Shown: piece by piece, positions 8,728 through 16,393 of the stretch
Position numbering within the stretch: position 1 is the stretch's first letter
Layout: every line of letters starts with the position of its first letter
Source: JALZBN01 sp035525375
GTDB taxonomy: Bacteria > Actinomycetota > Acidimicrobiia > Acidimicrobiales > AC-14
NCBI GenBank assembly: GCA_035525375.1
Contig: DATLEI010000059.1
Location: 1 to 20,082 of the forward strand
Length of the DNA: 20,082 bases
Direction of reading: 5' to 3'
The notes under the pieces: generated by a model
Database searches by the model: none
What the model saw: only the letters and a program-made list of their open reading frames with translations
Told to the model about the DNA's origin: nothing
Position numbers and translations under genes: made by a program

Positions 8728-10386
8728 CTAATGCCGATGAGCACCGTGCTGCTTGCCCGTGCGAGGGCTGACCATCTGCCCGGAGCGAGGGTCGTAGCGC
8801 AAGGGCTCGTAGTCCTCCGGCATCTCCGCCACCAGGGCCTGGGTTGTCAGCATGATGCCGGCGACCGAAGCGGCATGCTGCAGTGCCGAGCGGGTGACCT
8901 TGGCCGGGTCGATGATTCCCGCCTTGATGAGGTCTTCGAACTCGCCGGTGAGGGCGTTGAGGCCGATCGCGCCGGTCTCGTTCTCGACCTGCTTTACGAC
9001 CAGTTGCGCAGGTAGGCCGGCGTTGGAGGCGATCCAGAACAGCGGCTCCTCGAGGGCGGCCCGCACGATGGCGGTTCCCGTGGCCTCGTCGCCCTTGTTC
9101 TTGATTTTGTCGACCGCAGCGCGGGCCCGGATCAGTGCCGTTCCCCCCCCGGGAACGATGCCCTCCTCGATGGCGGCTCGGGTCGCCGAGAGGGCATCCT
9201 CGATGCGGTGCTTCTTCTCTTTGAGCTCGACCTCGGTCGCTGCGCCGACGCGGATGATCGCGACGCCGCCGGCGAGCTTGGCCAAGCGCTCGGTGAGCTT
9301 CTCCTTGTCCCAGTCGGAGTGGGCGTCCGCGAGGAGCAGTCGCACCTGGGCGATCCGAGCCTCGATCGCCTCCTTCGTGCCGCCGCCTTCGATGATCGTG
9401 GTCGTGTCTTTGGTGACGATCACGCGCCGGGCCCGCCCGAGCATGTCGAGCGTGACGCTCTCAATCCTCACGCCGAGTTCCTCGGAGAGCACCTGACCAC
9501 CAGTGAGGGTGGCGGCGTCTTCCATCGACGTCTTGCGCCGCTCCCCAAACGCGGGAGCCTTGATGGCGACGGAACTGAAAGTGCCCCGCAGCTTGTTGAC
9601 GACAAGTGTCGCTAGCGCTTCACCGTCGACGTCTTCGGCGACGACGAGCAACGGCTTCTTGGCCTCGGTGATCTTCTCGAGAAGGGGCAGGAGATCACTG
9701 ACGGCGCTGATCTTCTTGTTCACGTAGAGGATGTAGGCGTCGTCGAGGACCGCTTCTTGGCGCTCGGCGTCGGTCACGAAGTTGGCCGAGAGGTAGCCCT
9801 TGTCGAACTGCATCCCCTCGGCAACTTCGAGTTCCATCCCGAAGGTGTTGGACTCCTCGACGGTGACGACGCCGTCTTTGCCGACCTTGTCGATCGCGTC
9901 GGCGATGTACTCGCCGACGGAGGCGTCGGCGGCTGAGATCGAAGCCACCTGGGCAATCTCGGCCCGGTCTTCGACATCTTTGGCCTGGGCCTTGATCGAC
10001 TCGAGCGCCGCTTCAACAGCCGAGTCGATTCCCCGACGCAGTGCCATCGGACTCGCGCCCGCGGCCACGTTCCGGAGGCCTTCCTTCACGATCGCGTGGG
10101 CAAGGACGGTCGCGGTTGTCGTGCCGTCGCCAGCCACGTCGTTGGTCTTGCTGGCGACCTCCTTCACCATCTGGGCGCCCATGTTCTCGTATGGGTGCTC
10201 GAGAGGAAGGACTTCCTTGGCGATCGTCACACCGTCGTTGGTGATGGTGGGAACGTTGAAACGGTGCTCGATCACCACGTTGCGGCCCATCGGGCCCAGC
10301 GTGATTCTCACCGCGTGGGCGAGCTTGGCGACGCCAGCTTCCAAACTACGGCGCGCCGGTTCGTCGAACAGCAACTCCTTCGACAT
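8728..10386 (-). CDS. groEL: 60 kDa chaperonin GroEL (GroEL1-like, His-containing tail)
   Basis: GroEL forms the ATP-driven double-ring folding chamber capped by GroES. The 552-residue protein starts with MSKELLFDEPARRSLEAGV and carries VRITLGPMGRNVV, NDGVTIAKE, GDGTTT at residues 86-91 (Asp87, ATP-binding/hydrolysis loop), and the late EEGIVPGGGTALIRA block. The usual glycine/methionine-rich tail is absent; it ends with a charged segment and GKQHGAHRH, recalling the His-rich tails of actinobacterial GroEL1. The ATG at 10384-10386 is 10 bp after the groES stop. The frame is open further upstream to 10464, but that part overlaps groES in another frame and is not chaperonin sequence. Expression should follow the CIRCE operator upstream of groES. 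Confidence 0.97.
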   Translation of the reverse strand: MSKELLFDEPARRSLEAGVAKLAHAVRITLGPMGRNVVIEHRFNVPTITNDGVTIAKEVLPLEHPYENMGAQMVKEVASKTNDVAGDGTTTATVLAHAIVKEGLRNVAAGASPMALRRGIDSAVEAALESIKAQAKDVEDRAEIAQVASISAADASVGEYIADAIDKVGKDGVVTVEESNTFGMELEVAEGMQFDKGYLSANFVTDAERQEAVLDDAYILYVNKKISAVSDLLPLLEKITEAKKPLLVVAEDVDGEALATLVVNKLRGTFSSVAIKAPAFGERRKTSMEDAATLTGGQVLSEELGVRIESVTLDMLGRARRVIVTKDTTTIIEGGGTKEAIEARIAQVRLLLADAHSDWDKEKLTERLAKLAGGVAIIRVGAATEVELKEKKHRIEDALSATRAAIEEGIVPGGGTALIRARAAVDKIKNKGDEATGTAIVRAALEEPLFWIASNAGLPAQLVVKQVENETGAIGLNALTGEFEDLIKAGIIDPAKVTRSALQHAASVAGIMLTTQALVAEMPEDYEPLRYDPRSGQMVSPRTGKQHGAHRH

Positions 10387-10396
10387 TGTGGTGGCG

Positions 10397-10702
10397 CTAC
10401 TTCTTGGACTTCTTGTCGACGATGGCGAGCACGTCACGGCCGTTGAGCAGCAGCAGGTCTTCACCGTCGATCGGGATCTCGGTGCCGCCGTACTTGCTGT
10501 AGACGACGACGTCGCCGACCTTCACGTCGAGCGGGATGATGTCGCCGGTCTGCTCGGAGCGACGCCCCGGGCCTACGGCGAGAACTTCACCCTGCTGGGG
10601 CTTCTCCTTGGCAGTGTCGGGGATGACGATCCCGCTCACTGTGGTTTCTTCAGCCTCACTTGGGCGTACGACGATGCGATCGTCGAGGGGCTTGAGGTTC
10701 AT
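10397..10702 (-). CDS. groES: 10 kDa co-chaperonin GroES
   Basis: GroES caps the GroEL ring. The product has the normal length of 101 residues: MNLKPLDDRIVVRPSEAEE, the mobile loop ETTVSGIVIPDTAKEKPQQG that contacts GroEL, then GEVLAVGPG, VGDVVVYSKYGGTEI and LLLLNGRDVLAIV. The ATG at 10700-10702 is preceded by GGAGGT about 11 nt upstream. A CIRCE operator and a promoter lie just before it, and groEL follows directly, giving a classical groES-groEL heat-shock operon. tsaD ends 85 bp upstream on the same strand, so some read-through from the tsa genes is possible. Confidence 0.97.
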   Translation of the reverse strand: MNLKPLDDRIVVRPSEAEETTVSGIVIPDTAKEKPQQGEVLAVGPGRRSEQTGDIIPLDVKVGDVVVYSKYGGTEIPIDGEDLLLLNGRDVLAIVDKKSKK

Positions 10703-10720
10703 TGGACGGTAGACCTCCGG

Positions 10721-10747
10721 TTAGCACTCTCCTATGACGAGTGCTAA
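10721..10747 (-). promoter_or_regulatory. CIRCE operator (HrcA binding site)
   Basis: TTAGCACTC (10721-10729), a 9-nt spacer, then GAGTGCTAA (10739-10747) make the exact CIRCE consensus, a perfect inverted repeat. It lies 18 bp upstream of the groES ATG and touches the -10 box, so bound HrcA repressor would block transcription until heat shock. No hrcA gene is in the window. Confidence 0.97.
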
Positions 10748-10774
10748 CCCTAGCAGCCTCGCCGGAGGCATCAA
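10747..10774 (-). promoter_or_regulatory. groESL promoter
   Basis: On the minus strand TTGATG (10774-10769) and TAGGGT (10752-10747) are 16 nt apart, fitting an actinobacterial housekeeping-sigma promoter. The -10 box shares its last base with the CIRCE repeat, as expected for a repressed heat-shock promoter. Confidence 0.7.
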
Positions 10775-10787
10775 AAGCGGTCGGGCC

Positions 10788-11777
10788 TTACCCCAGACGC
10801 CGGTTGGGCTGCGCGCCGACGTCAAGCGGCGTCGGGCCGTCGGAGTTGATGCGCCACCAAGCCGCTGCCGCGATCATGGCCGCGTTGTCAGTGCAGAGAG
10901 CGCGCGCCGGTATCACGGCCTGCAAGCCGTCCTCGGCCGCCGCTTCTGCGGTTCGGCGACGCAGTAGCGAGTTCGCAGCCACCCCGCCGCCGATACACAG
11001 CGCCTGCGCCCCTTCAGCAGCGGCGGCGCGCCGGGCCTTGGTGATGAGCACCTCGACGGCCGCCTTTTGAAACGAGGCGGCAATGTCGGCGACCGGCGCG
11101 TCGGAGTGCTTCTCGGCGTAGCGGGTGACTGAGGTCTTGAGGCCGCTGAAGGAGAAGTCGAGTCCGTCGTGCTCCATGCCGCGCGGAAACGAGATGGCAT
11201 CGGGGTCGCCCTGTTCGGCGATCGCGTCGATTGCCGGGCCCCCGGGATAGCCGAGTCCGAGGAATCGGGCGACTTTGTCGAATGCCTCCCCGACCGCGTC
11301 ATCGACCGTTGTGCCGAGGACTCGGTAGCGCCCGTGTCCTTCCATCAGCACGAGCTGCGTGTGGCCCCCGGAGACCAGCAGGGCGATGAGAGGGAAATCG
11401 ATCGCCTCGGTGTCGAGGAAACAGGCGTAGAGGTGGCCCTCCATGTGGTCGACGCCGACGAACGGCTTGTCCCAGGCCAGGGCCAGCGCTTTCCCGACGC
11501 TGATGCCGACGAGCAACGCACTCGCCAACCCAGGTCCGACCGTGGCTGCGACCGCGTCGATTTGAGCAGGTTCGACGCCTGCCTCCACCATCGCTTCGGC
11601 CACAGCGGGGGTAAGCAGCTCGACATGGGCGCGGCTGGCGATTTCGGGGACGACGCCGCCGAAACGGGCGTGCAGGTCGACCTGACTCGATATGACCGAG
11701 GAGAGGATTGACTTTCCGTCGGCGACGACGGCCACCGCCGTCTCGTCACATGACGTCTCGATCCCGAGGATGTTCAC
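10788..11777 (-). CDS. tsaD: tRNA N6-adenosine threonylcarbamoyltransferase TsaD
   Basis: TsaD transfers the threonylcarbamoyl group to A37 of ANN-reading tRNAs to form t6A, working with TsaB and TsaE. The 329-residue product shows the ASKHA-fold start NILGIETSCDETAVA, the iron ligands His111 and His115 in HMEGH, LLVSGGHTQLV, TVDDAVGEAFDKVAR, GGGVAANSLLR and the late CTDNAAMIAAAA. The two His numbers equal those of the E. coli enzyme. GTG 11775-11777 was chosen because it gives the family N-terminus and overlaps the rimI stop as GTGA; the open frame further upstream is rimI-antiframe sequence. It is the last gene of the tsaE-tsaB-rimI-tsaD run. Confidence 0.95.
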   Translation of the reverse strand: MNILGIETSCDETAVAVVADGKSILSSVISSQVDLHARFGGVVPEIASRAHVELLTPAVAEAMVEAGVEPAQIDAVAATVGPGLASALLVGISVGKALALAWDKPFVGVDHMEGHLYACFLDTEAIDFPLIALLVSGGHTQLVLMEGHGRYRVLGTTVDDAVGEAFDKVARFLGLGYPGGPAIDAIAEQGDPDAISFPRGMEHDGLDFSFSGLKTSVTRYAEKHSDAPVADIAASFQKAAVEVLITKARRAAAAEGAQALCIGGGVAANSLLRRRTAEAAAEDGLQAVIPARALCTDNAAMIAAAAWWRINSDGPTPLDVGAQPNRRLG

Positions 11778-12340
11778 GGCCGCGACTCCTCGATGAGGGT
11801 GACGCCCGGTACGGCAGCTTCGAGTTCGTCGAGCCGCGTGGCGTACTCGGGCGAGCAAATGTCGTCGGCCCACATCACGAGCGCGTCCTCATTGGTCTCC
11901 ACGTAGTAGTTCTTGCGGATCCCCGCGGGGAGGAAACCGAAGTGGCGGTACAGCTCTTGAGCCGCCCGGTTGCCGATACGAACCTCGAGCGTGAGGCTTC
12001 TGACGCGACGCCGTATGGCTTCCCGGGCGAGCACCAAGAGAAGACGGCTCCCAATACTCCGTCGCTGCCAGGCCGGATCAATCGCGAGGGTGGTGATGTG
12101 GCCGTCATCGACTGTCACCATCAAGCCCGTGTAGCCGATCACGATTCCATCGACGCGCGCCACGTAATAGGCCCGGCTTCCCCGAAGCGCAAGCTCGCTC
12201 ATGAACAGGCTGAGAGACCACGGCCGGGGATAGACCTGCGCCTCGATCTTCAGAACCGACCGCAGGTGCCGTCGGCGCATGGGCCCGACATGCACCACGA
12301 GGTCGTCGCCGGCGCGCTCGGCCTGGCGGGACTGAACCAT
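11774..12340 (-). CDS. rimI: RimI-type GNAT N-acetyltransferase
   Basis: This 188-residue protein is a GNAT acetyltransferase placed between tsaB and tsaD, the usual site for RimI in Actinobacteria. RimI acetylates the N-terminus of ribosomal protein S18 in E. coli and other N-termini elsewhere. Visible motifs are an early MRRRHLRSVLKIEAQVYPRPWS, GYTGLMV and HITTLAIDPAWQRRSIGSRLL, the acetyl-CoA loop, then LEVRIGNRAAQELYRHFGF. A C-terminal extension of roughly 30 residues after YYVETNEDALVMW exceeds the short E. coli form (about 148 aa). The ATG at 12338-12340 shares one base with the tsaB stop. The actual target is not shown by sequence. Confidence 0.85.
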   Translation of the reverse strand: MVQSRQAERAGDDLVVHVGPMRRRHLRSVLKIEAQVYPRPWSLSLFMSELALRGSRAYYVARVDGIVIGYTGLMVTVDDGHITTLAIDPAWQRRSIGSRLLLVLAREAIRRRVRSLTLEVRIGNRAAQELYRHFGFLPAGIRKNYYVETNEDALVMWADDICSPEYATRLDELEAAVPGVTLIEESRP

Positions 12341-13050
12341 CAGCTCGGCACCGTGTGAGCGGCGCGCCGTTCCCAGTTGATCTCGGCGTCGGTCTTGCGC
12401 AGATACAGCGGTTCCAGCTCCCAGGACTGCACGAACTCCTCGCGCATCGCCAGGGGATGGGCGAGCTCGACGAGAGCCGCCGCCGACGGATAAGCGGTGA
12501 AGGGGCCACCCGCCTCGATGCCAGTCGTGGCCGTGAGTAAATCCGGATAGCGCTGGGGGCCGTCACCGACCAGCAGCGAGTCCTCCCCTGAGGCAATCAG
12601 CTCCGACGCCAGATCGTCTGGGCTGCCGACCTGGTAGTCGGTCAGACGCTGCACGCCTCCGGGCACCTGGCGGTAGAAGGCGTAGAAGATCTCACCCCGG
12701 CGCGCATCGATTGCGGGCACGATGAGTCGATTGGTGTGTCGCACCGGAAAGGCGAGGAGGTCGAGGCTGGACACGCCGAGCACCGGGATCCGCAGCGCAA
12801 GGGCGAGCGCCTTTGCAGTTGCAACGCCGACCCGCAGACCGCTGAAGAGGCCCGGCCCGATGTCGACGGCAACCGCGGCCAGGTCGCGCAACTCCACACC
12901 AGCCTGGCGGCAGGTGAACTCAATGGCGGGGACGAGGGTTTCTACGTGGCGGCGCTCGCGTACGGCGCGAAAGGAACCGATGACACCGTCGTGGCGTCCG
13001 ATCGCGCACCCGACCTGGCCGGTGGCGGTCTCCACTCCGAGTATCAGCAT
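12340..13050 (-). CDS. tsaB: t6A biosynthesis protein TsaB
   Basis: TsaB is the catalytically inactive TsaD paralogue that dimerises with TsaD and is needed for t6A synthesis. The 236-residue product opens with MLILGVETATGQVGCAI and carries VAVDIGPGLFSGLRVGVATAKALA, the family hallmark, followed by GVSSLDLLA and IDARRGEIFYAFY. It lacks the HxxxH metal motif of TsaD, as expected. The ATG at 13048-13050 overlaps the end of tsaE by 7 nt, and the stop shares a base with the rimI start. Confidence 0.94.
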   Translation of the reverse strand: MLILGVETATGQVGCAIGRHDGVIGSFRAVRERRHVETLVPAIEFTCRQAGVELRDLAAVAVDIGPGLFSGLRVGVATAKALALALRIPVLGVSSLDLLAFPVRHTNRLIVPAIDARRGEIFYAFYRQVPGGVQRLTDYQVGSPDDLASELIASGEDSLLVGDGPQRYPDLLTATTGIEAGGPFTAYPSAAALVELAHPLAMREEFVQSWELEPLYLRKTDAEINWERRAAHTVPS

Positions 13051-13523
13051 CGCCAGCGTTCAACGTTCGCGCCGAGCGCCTTCATCCGTGGTGCCCAACT
13101 CGGGCCGACAGCGTCGAAGGTCAGCTTTCGATCGTCGTCCCCCTCACCGTTCTCGAGGCGGACGTCGAGCAGGTCAGGAGGCAGCGCCGGCCCCACCACG
13201 TCACCCCACTCGATGACTGAAACTCCACCCTCGTCGAGGAGTTCGGCGATTCCAAGATCGACGAGCTCCTGCAAGTTGTCGAGCCGGTAGACGTCGAGGT
13301 GGGTCAGCGTGAGTCGTCCGGGATATGAACGCACCAGCACGAAGGCCGGGCTCGTAATCGGGTCAGTCACCCCGAGTCCGCGCCCGAGTCCTTGGACGAA
13401 CGCCGTCTTGCCCGTGCCGAGTTGGCCGGCGAGCAGGATCAAATCGCCTGCCTGCAGTAGCGGTGCGACCTCGGCCGCGAGGGCACGCGTGTCATCGACC
13501 GATTTGGTGATGGCGGTGATCAT
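13044..13523 (-). CDS. tsaE: t6A biosynthesis ATPase TsaE
   Basis: TsaE is the small P-loop ATPase that drives the TsaBD complex through turnover. The 159-residue protein has GQLGTGKT at 33-40 (Walker A), ITSPAFVLV, HLDVYRL and VIEWGD near 103-108, all typical of the family. It starts at ATG 13521-13523 inside the stop of the uracil-DNA glycosylase gene (ATGA), and its end overlaps tsaB by 7 nt. Expression is therefore likely coupled both to the intein-bearing glycosylase and to tsaB. Confidence 0.95.
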   Translation of the reverse strand: MITAITKSVDDTRALAAEVAPLLQAGDLILLAGQLGTGKTAFVQGLGRGLGVTDPITSPAFVLVRSYPGRLTLTHLDVYRLDNLQELVDLGIAELLDEGGVSVIEWGDVVGPALPPDLLDVRLENGEGDDDRKLTFDAVGPSWAPRMKALGANVERWRC

Positions 13524-15148
13524 GCGGGCAGCGCCGAGGAGCGGATGAGCTGCTTGGCCCGGATGAGGTCGGCGCGCATCTGCGCCTCCAGCCCCGGCGA
13601 CCGCAGCACTGCGGAGGGATGGAAGGTGGGCACCAGATGGCCGTTGCGGTAGGGGTAGGCGCGGCCTCGGAGCTGGGTGATTCCCTCGGCGCGCTGCAGG
13701 AGGAGCTTGGTGGCGAAGTTGCCCAGGGTGACAACAACCTTCGGGGCTATGAGGTCAAGCTGCGAGATCAGGTACGGGCTGCACGCCGCGATCTCCTCCG
13801 GGCGCGGGTCACGATTCCCGGGAGGACGACAATTGTGAACCACGCCACCGGCCGTCACAAAGTTGTGAGTTCCCTCAACATCGATGCAGTAGAAGGTTCT
13901 GTCGGTTCGCGGATTGTCGGTGATGTCTTCGAGCTCGACCCCCTCGTACATAACCTCCGGCCGACCTGGCGCGAGATGAGCGGGGTCGAACGGGACGGAC
14001 AACCGCACGTCGGGGTGGAGCTTGTACCGCATCGAAGGCGGAACAAACGGAGCGATAACGGTCGATAGCTGAAGCGTCTGCCGGGTCGAAAAATGCAACC
14101 GACCTCTGACAGTTTTCGGAGGTAGTCCAAGGCGCGCGAGACCCGCCGATAAGACTCCGAGGTCCTTGCTCGAAAAGGAGCACGTTGCGATCTCCGCCGA
14201 AGGCTGACGTGGGGGGCGGACTCGGAGATGTCCGTCATCCATGAACCAGAAGGCCAGCATTCGGGGGTTGAGAGACTCAGCAATCCAGGCCGGAACCACC
14301 TTCTCCCCCTTATAGAACTCTGAGCGAATGAAGCGCAGCGCCCGGTGCGCACGCGTTCGCACCACGACGATTGAGTGCAGCGTCTCGCCTCCAACGACGG
14401 CCGCCGCAAGACTCGTGGACATTCGGGGCCGCAATTCTGCAAGGGCCTCGCACTTCAACTCTGCATAGTCTGCCTGCCGCTGTGAATGGGCAATTGAAAG
14501 ATACGCGCTCTTGACATTTAGGTGCCCGTCACCAAGCAGGGTGCCGCACACTACGTCCATCGCGACAGCGCTAAGTCCGTGACCTGTCGCAATGAGCGCC
14601 CCAGGTTGCAATTCCTGCACAGGGATAAACCCCGTCGGCGTCAGAACGGGGTGGTCGCCGGTTAGTTGAACGCTAACCCGATGGGCCCCTGCCCGCTTTG
14701 CCGATCGGTAAGTCATCCGAAACACGCGGCGGTCGCCGAGCGGTGACGCGTGCCAGCCGACGACCGGCCTCGGGACGAGCCGACCGGCATCGTCGACCGA
14801 CATCACCGTACCGCCGTAGGTCGACCGAACTAACCGTCCGATCCGTTCCCAAGAGCCATCGCCGAGCTGCACCTGGGCGTTGTACCTCAAGCACTTCACC
14901 ACATTCGCAATGTAAAAGCCGTTCCTTGCTAGGCCGAGTTCCTCTAGAACCAGCCGATCGAGGAGCTTGCCGGATCGCCCCACGAATGGCTCGCCCTTGA
15001 TGTCCTCCTGCTCTCCTGGGCCCTCGCCGACAAACATGAGGTCGGCGGTCGGATCCCCGACCCCAAATACAACACTCTTCCGTCCATTTGCCAGTACGCA
15101 GCGAGTACAGGCCAGTGCCTCGCGCTCGACGTCGGCCAAGCTAGGCAT
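13520..15148 (-). CDS. family 4 uracil-DNA glycosylase precursor, interrupted by an intein
   Basis: The 542-residue precursor is a [4Fe-4S] family 4 uracil-DNA glycosylase, which removes uracil from DNA, split by a 354-residue intein (residues 86-439). Joining the flanks gives a 188-residue enzyme of normal family length. Left half: Cys14 and Cys17 (CTRC), motif 1 GEGPGEQED at 42-50 followed by GEPFVGRSGKLLD, and NVVK ending at Lys85. Right half: CRPPGNRDP (Cys440, mature Cys86), AACSPYL (Cys456), VVVTLGNFA, and motif 2 FHPSAVLR. The four cysteines are the expected cluster ligands. ATG 15146-15148 gives the MPSLADVEREA start; the frame is open to 15349 but that part overlaps alr in another frame. 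It is 34 bp after alr and overlaps tsaE by ATGA. Family 5 is a less likely alternative. Confidence 0.92.
   Translation of the reverse strand: MPSLADVEREALACTRCVLANGRKSVVFGVGDPTADLMFVGEGPGEQEDIKGEPFVGRSGKLLDRLVLEELGLARNGFYIANVVKCLRYNAQVQLGDGSWERIGRLVRSTYGGTVMSVDDAGRLVPRPVVGWHASPLGDRRVFRMTYRSAKRAGAHRVSVQLTGDHPVLTPTGFIPVQELQPGALIATGHGLSAVAMDVVCGTLLGDGHLNVKSAYLSIAHSQRQADYAELKCEALAELRPRMSTSLAAAVVGGETLHSIVVVRTRAHRALRFIRSEFYKGEKVVPAWIAESLNPRMLAFWFMDDGHLRVRPPRQPSAEIATCSFSSKDLGVLSAGLARLGLPPKTVRGRLHFSTRQTLQLSTVIAPFVPPSMRYKLHPDVRLSVPFDPAHLAPGRPEVMYEGVELEDITDNPRTDRTFYCIDVEGTHNFVTAGGVVHNCRPPGNRDPRPEEIAACSPYLISQLDLIAPKVVVTLGNFATKLLLQRAEGITQLRGRAYPYRNGHLVPTFHPSAVLRSPGLEAQMRADLIRAKQLIRSSALPA
13832..14893 (-). 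other. intein with LAGLIDADG homing endonuclease domain, within the uracil-DNA glycosylase
   Basis: This in-frame 354-residue segment shows every block of a class 1 intein. It begins with Cys1 (CLRYNAQVQLGDGSW), a block A pattern. Block B is QLTGDHPVLTPTGF with Thr163 and His166 of the precursor. Two endonuclease motifs follow: CGTLLGDGHLN (Asp207) and FWFMDDGHLR (Asp305), spaced about 98 residues as in monomeric LAGLIDADG enzymes. Block F is TFYCIDVEGTHNFVTAG, and block G is GGVVHN with His438 and Asn439. The following residue is Cys440 as +1 nucleophile. No stop or frameshift is present, so splicing and endonuclease both look intact. By eye the DNA is richer in A and T than its flanks, which fits lateral arrival. 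Activity itself cannot be told from sequence. Confidence 0.96.
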
Positions 15149-15182
15149 CGGATCTGATGCTATCGCTGACGTGCGTCTCGCC

Positions 15183-16334
15183 CTACGTCCGGACGTACCG
15201 GCGCGGGACTCGGGCGCTAATACCGCACACCACGTCGTACGCGATCGTGCTGGCGCGCTCGGCCCAGTCCCAGGCGAGTATCTGGTCATTGCCCTGGCGG
15301 CCCAGGAGTACGACGTCATCCCCCGTTCTGATGTCGCTGTCTCGCCCACAGTCGACGAGGATCTGATCCATCGTGACGCTGCCCACGAGCGGATACCGGC
15401 GCCCGCCGATCAAAACGTCCGCACCAGTGACTCCGAGCTGCCAGGGCACGCCGTCCGCATACCCGATTGGAACCGTCGCCACGACTGTCGAATTCGTCAC
15501 GCGGTGGCGCAATCCATAGGACAACCCTTCACCCGCGGCGACGTCCTTGACGAGGGAAACCCGGGCTCGCAGGGTCATGGCCGGGCGGAGATCCGAAATA
15601 TCCAAAGCCAGACTAGGTGCGACCCCATAGACAGCAATACCGCACCGCACTAGGTCATGGCGCGCCGACGGGTGAGCGATCGTTGCCGCGGAGTTGCTTG
15701 CGTGCAGATATCGGGGGTGGATGTTGTGGCCTCGGAGTTCGCTGACGACAGACAGGAAGCGAGCTGTCTGCAGTCCCGTGAAGGGATCATCCGGATCATC
15801 TGCAACTGCGAAATGGGTCCACAAGCCTTCGAGATCGAGCTCTGGCGCGTCGGCGACCGCCATCGCCAGGTGCACGGCTTCCTCCGGATCCGCCCCGACT
15901 CGATGCATGCCGGTGTCGACCTTGACATGAACAGACAGCGGAACGGCCGCCGAGCCAGACGACGCCACCGCCTTCGCCGCTCCTTCAAGCCCCGCGAGCG
16001 TGTAGATCGTCGGAGTTAGCTGCAAACGCACCACGTCAGGCATCGCTTCGAGCGGAGCTTCCGACAACAGGAGAATGGGCGCGGTGACGCCCGCCTCGCG
16101 GAGATCGGCTCCTTCCTCGACGAGAGCGACGGCAAGCGACGTTGCTCCGGCTTCCAACGCGACTTCCGCCACGGCCAGGGCGCCGTGTCCGTACCCGTCT
16201 GCCTTGACGACCGCGCACAGGGCTGCTGGTGCGGCACGCGCGAGCAGCGTTGTCACGTTGTGGCGAACGGCGCCGAGATCAACTTCGACCCAGACCGGTC
16301 GACAATCCGACAACTGTCTCTGAATCTGACTCAC
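15183..16334 (-). CDS. alr: alanine racemase
   Basis: Alr interconverts L- and D-alanine for peptidoglycan using pyridoxal phosphate. The 383-residue protein has the PLP lysine Lys44 in VVKADGYGHG, HVKVDTGMHRVG, the catalytic tyrosine Tyr273 in GLSYGLRHR, PIGYADG, GSVTMDQ at 319-324, and the late YDVVCGISARVPR. The start is GTG 16332-16334, giving a short leader before VWVEVDLGAVRHN; the ribosome binding site is poor. The glycosylase gene follows after 34 bp. A 152-bp gap upstream separates it from the CBS gene, so it may have its own promoter. Confidence 0.96.
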   Translation of the reverse strand: MSQIQRQLSDCRPVWVEVDLGAVRHNVTTLLARAAPAALCAVVKADGYGHGALAVAEVALEAGATSLAVALVEEGADLREAGVTAPILLLSEAPLEAMPDVVRLQLTPTIYTLAGLEGAAKAVASSGSAAVPLSVHVKVDTGMHRVGADPEEAVHLAMAVADAPELDLEGLWTHFAVADDPDDPFTGLQTARFLSVVSELRGHNIHPRYLHASNSAATIAHPSARHDLVRCGIAVYGVAPSLALDISDLRPAMTLRARVSLVKDVAAGEGLSYGLRHRVTNSTVVATVPIGYADGVPWQLGVTGADVLIGGRRYPLVGSVTMDQILVDCGRDSDIRTGDDVVLLGRQGNDQILAWDWAERASTIAYDVVCGISARVPRRYVRT

Positions 16335-16393
16335 CCGTCGCGCCTTGCGCGTCTGGTCACCGCTCTGAAGGCGCGAGTGAGGAACACTTTTCC

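Noticed and set aside
10387..10464. Longer N-terminus for GroEL
   Set aside because: It would overlap groES and has a Ser/Thr/Cys-rich sequence unlike any GroEL start; MSKELLF is standard.
11778..11873. Longer N-terminus for TsaD
   Set aside because: It is an out-of-frame reading of the rimI 3' end. The GTG in the GTGA overlap gives the family start.
13832..14893. Interpretation of the glycosylase insertion as an intron or as a fused separate domain
   Set aside because: The frame is open throughout, with protein-level intein blocks and a Cys...His-Asn-Cys boundary, so protein splicing explains it better than RNA splicing or a stable fusion.
15149..15349. Longer N-terminus for the uracil-DNA glycosylase
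   Set aside because: The extension overlaps the 3' end of alr in another frame and lacks family similarity. The ATG at 15148 gives the normal N-terminus.
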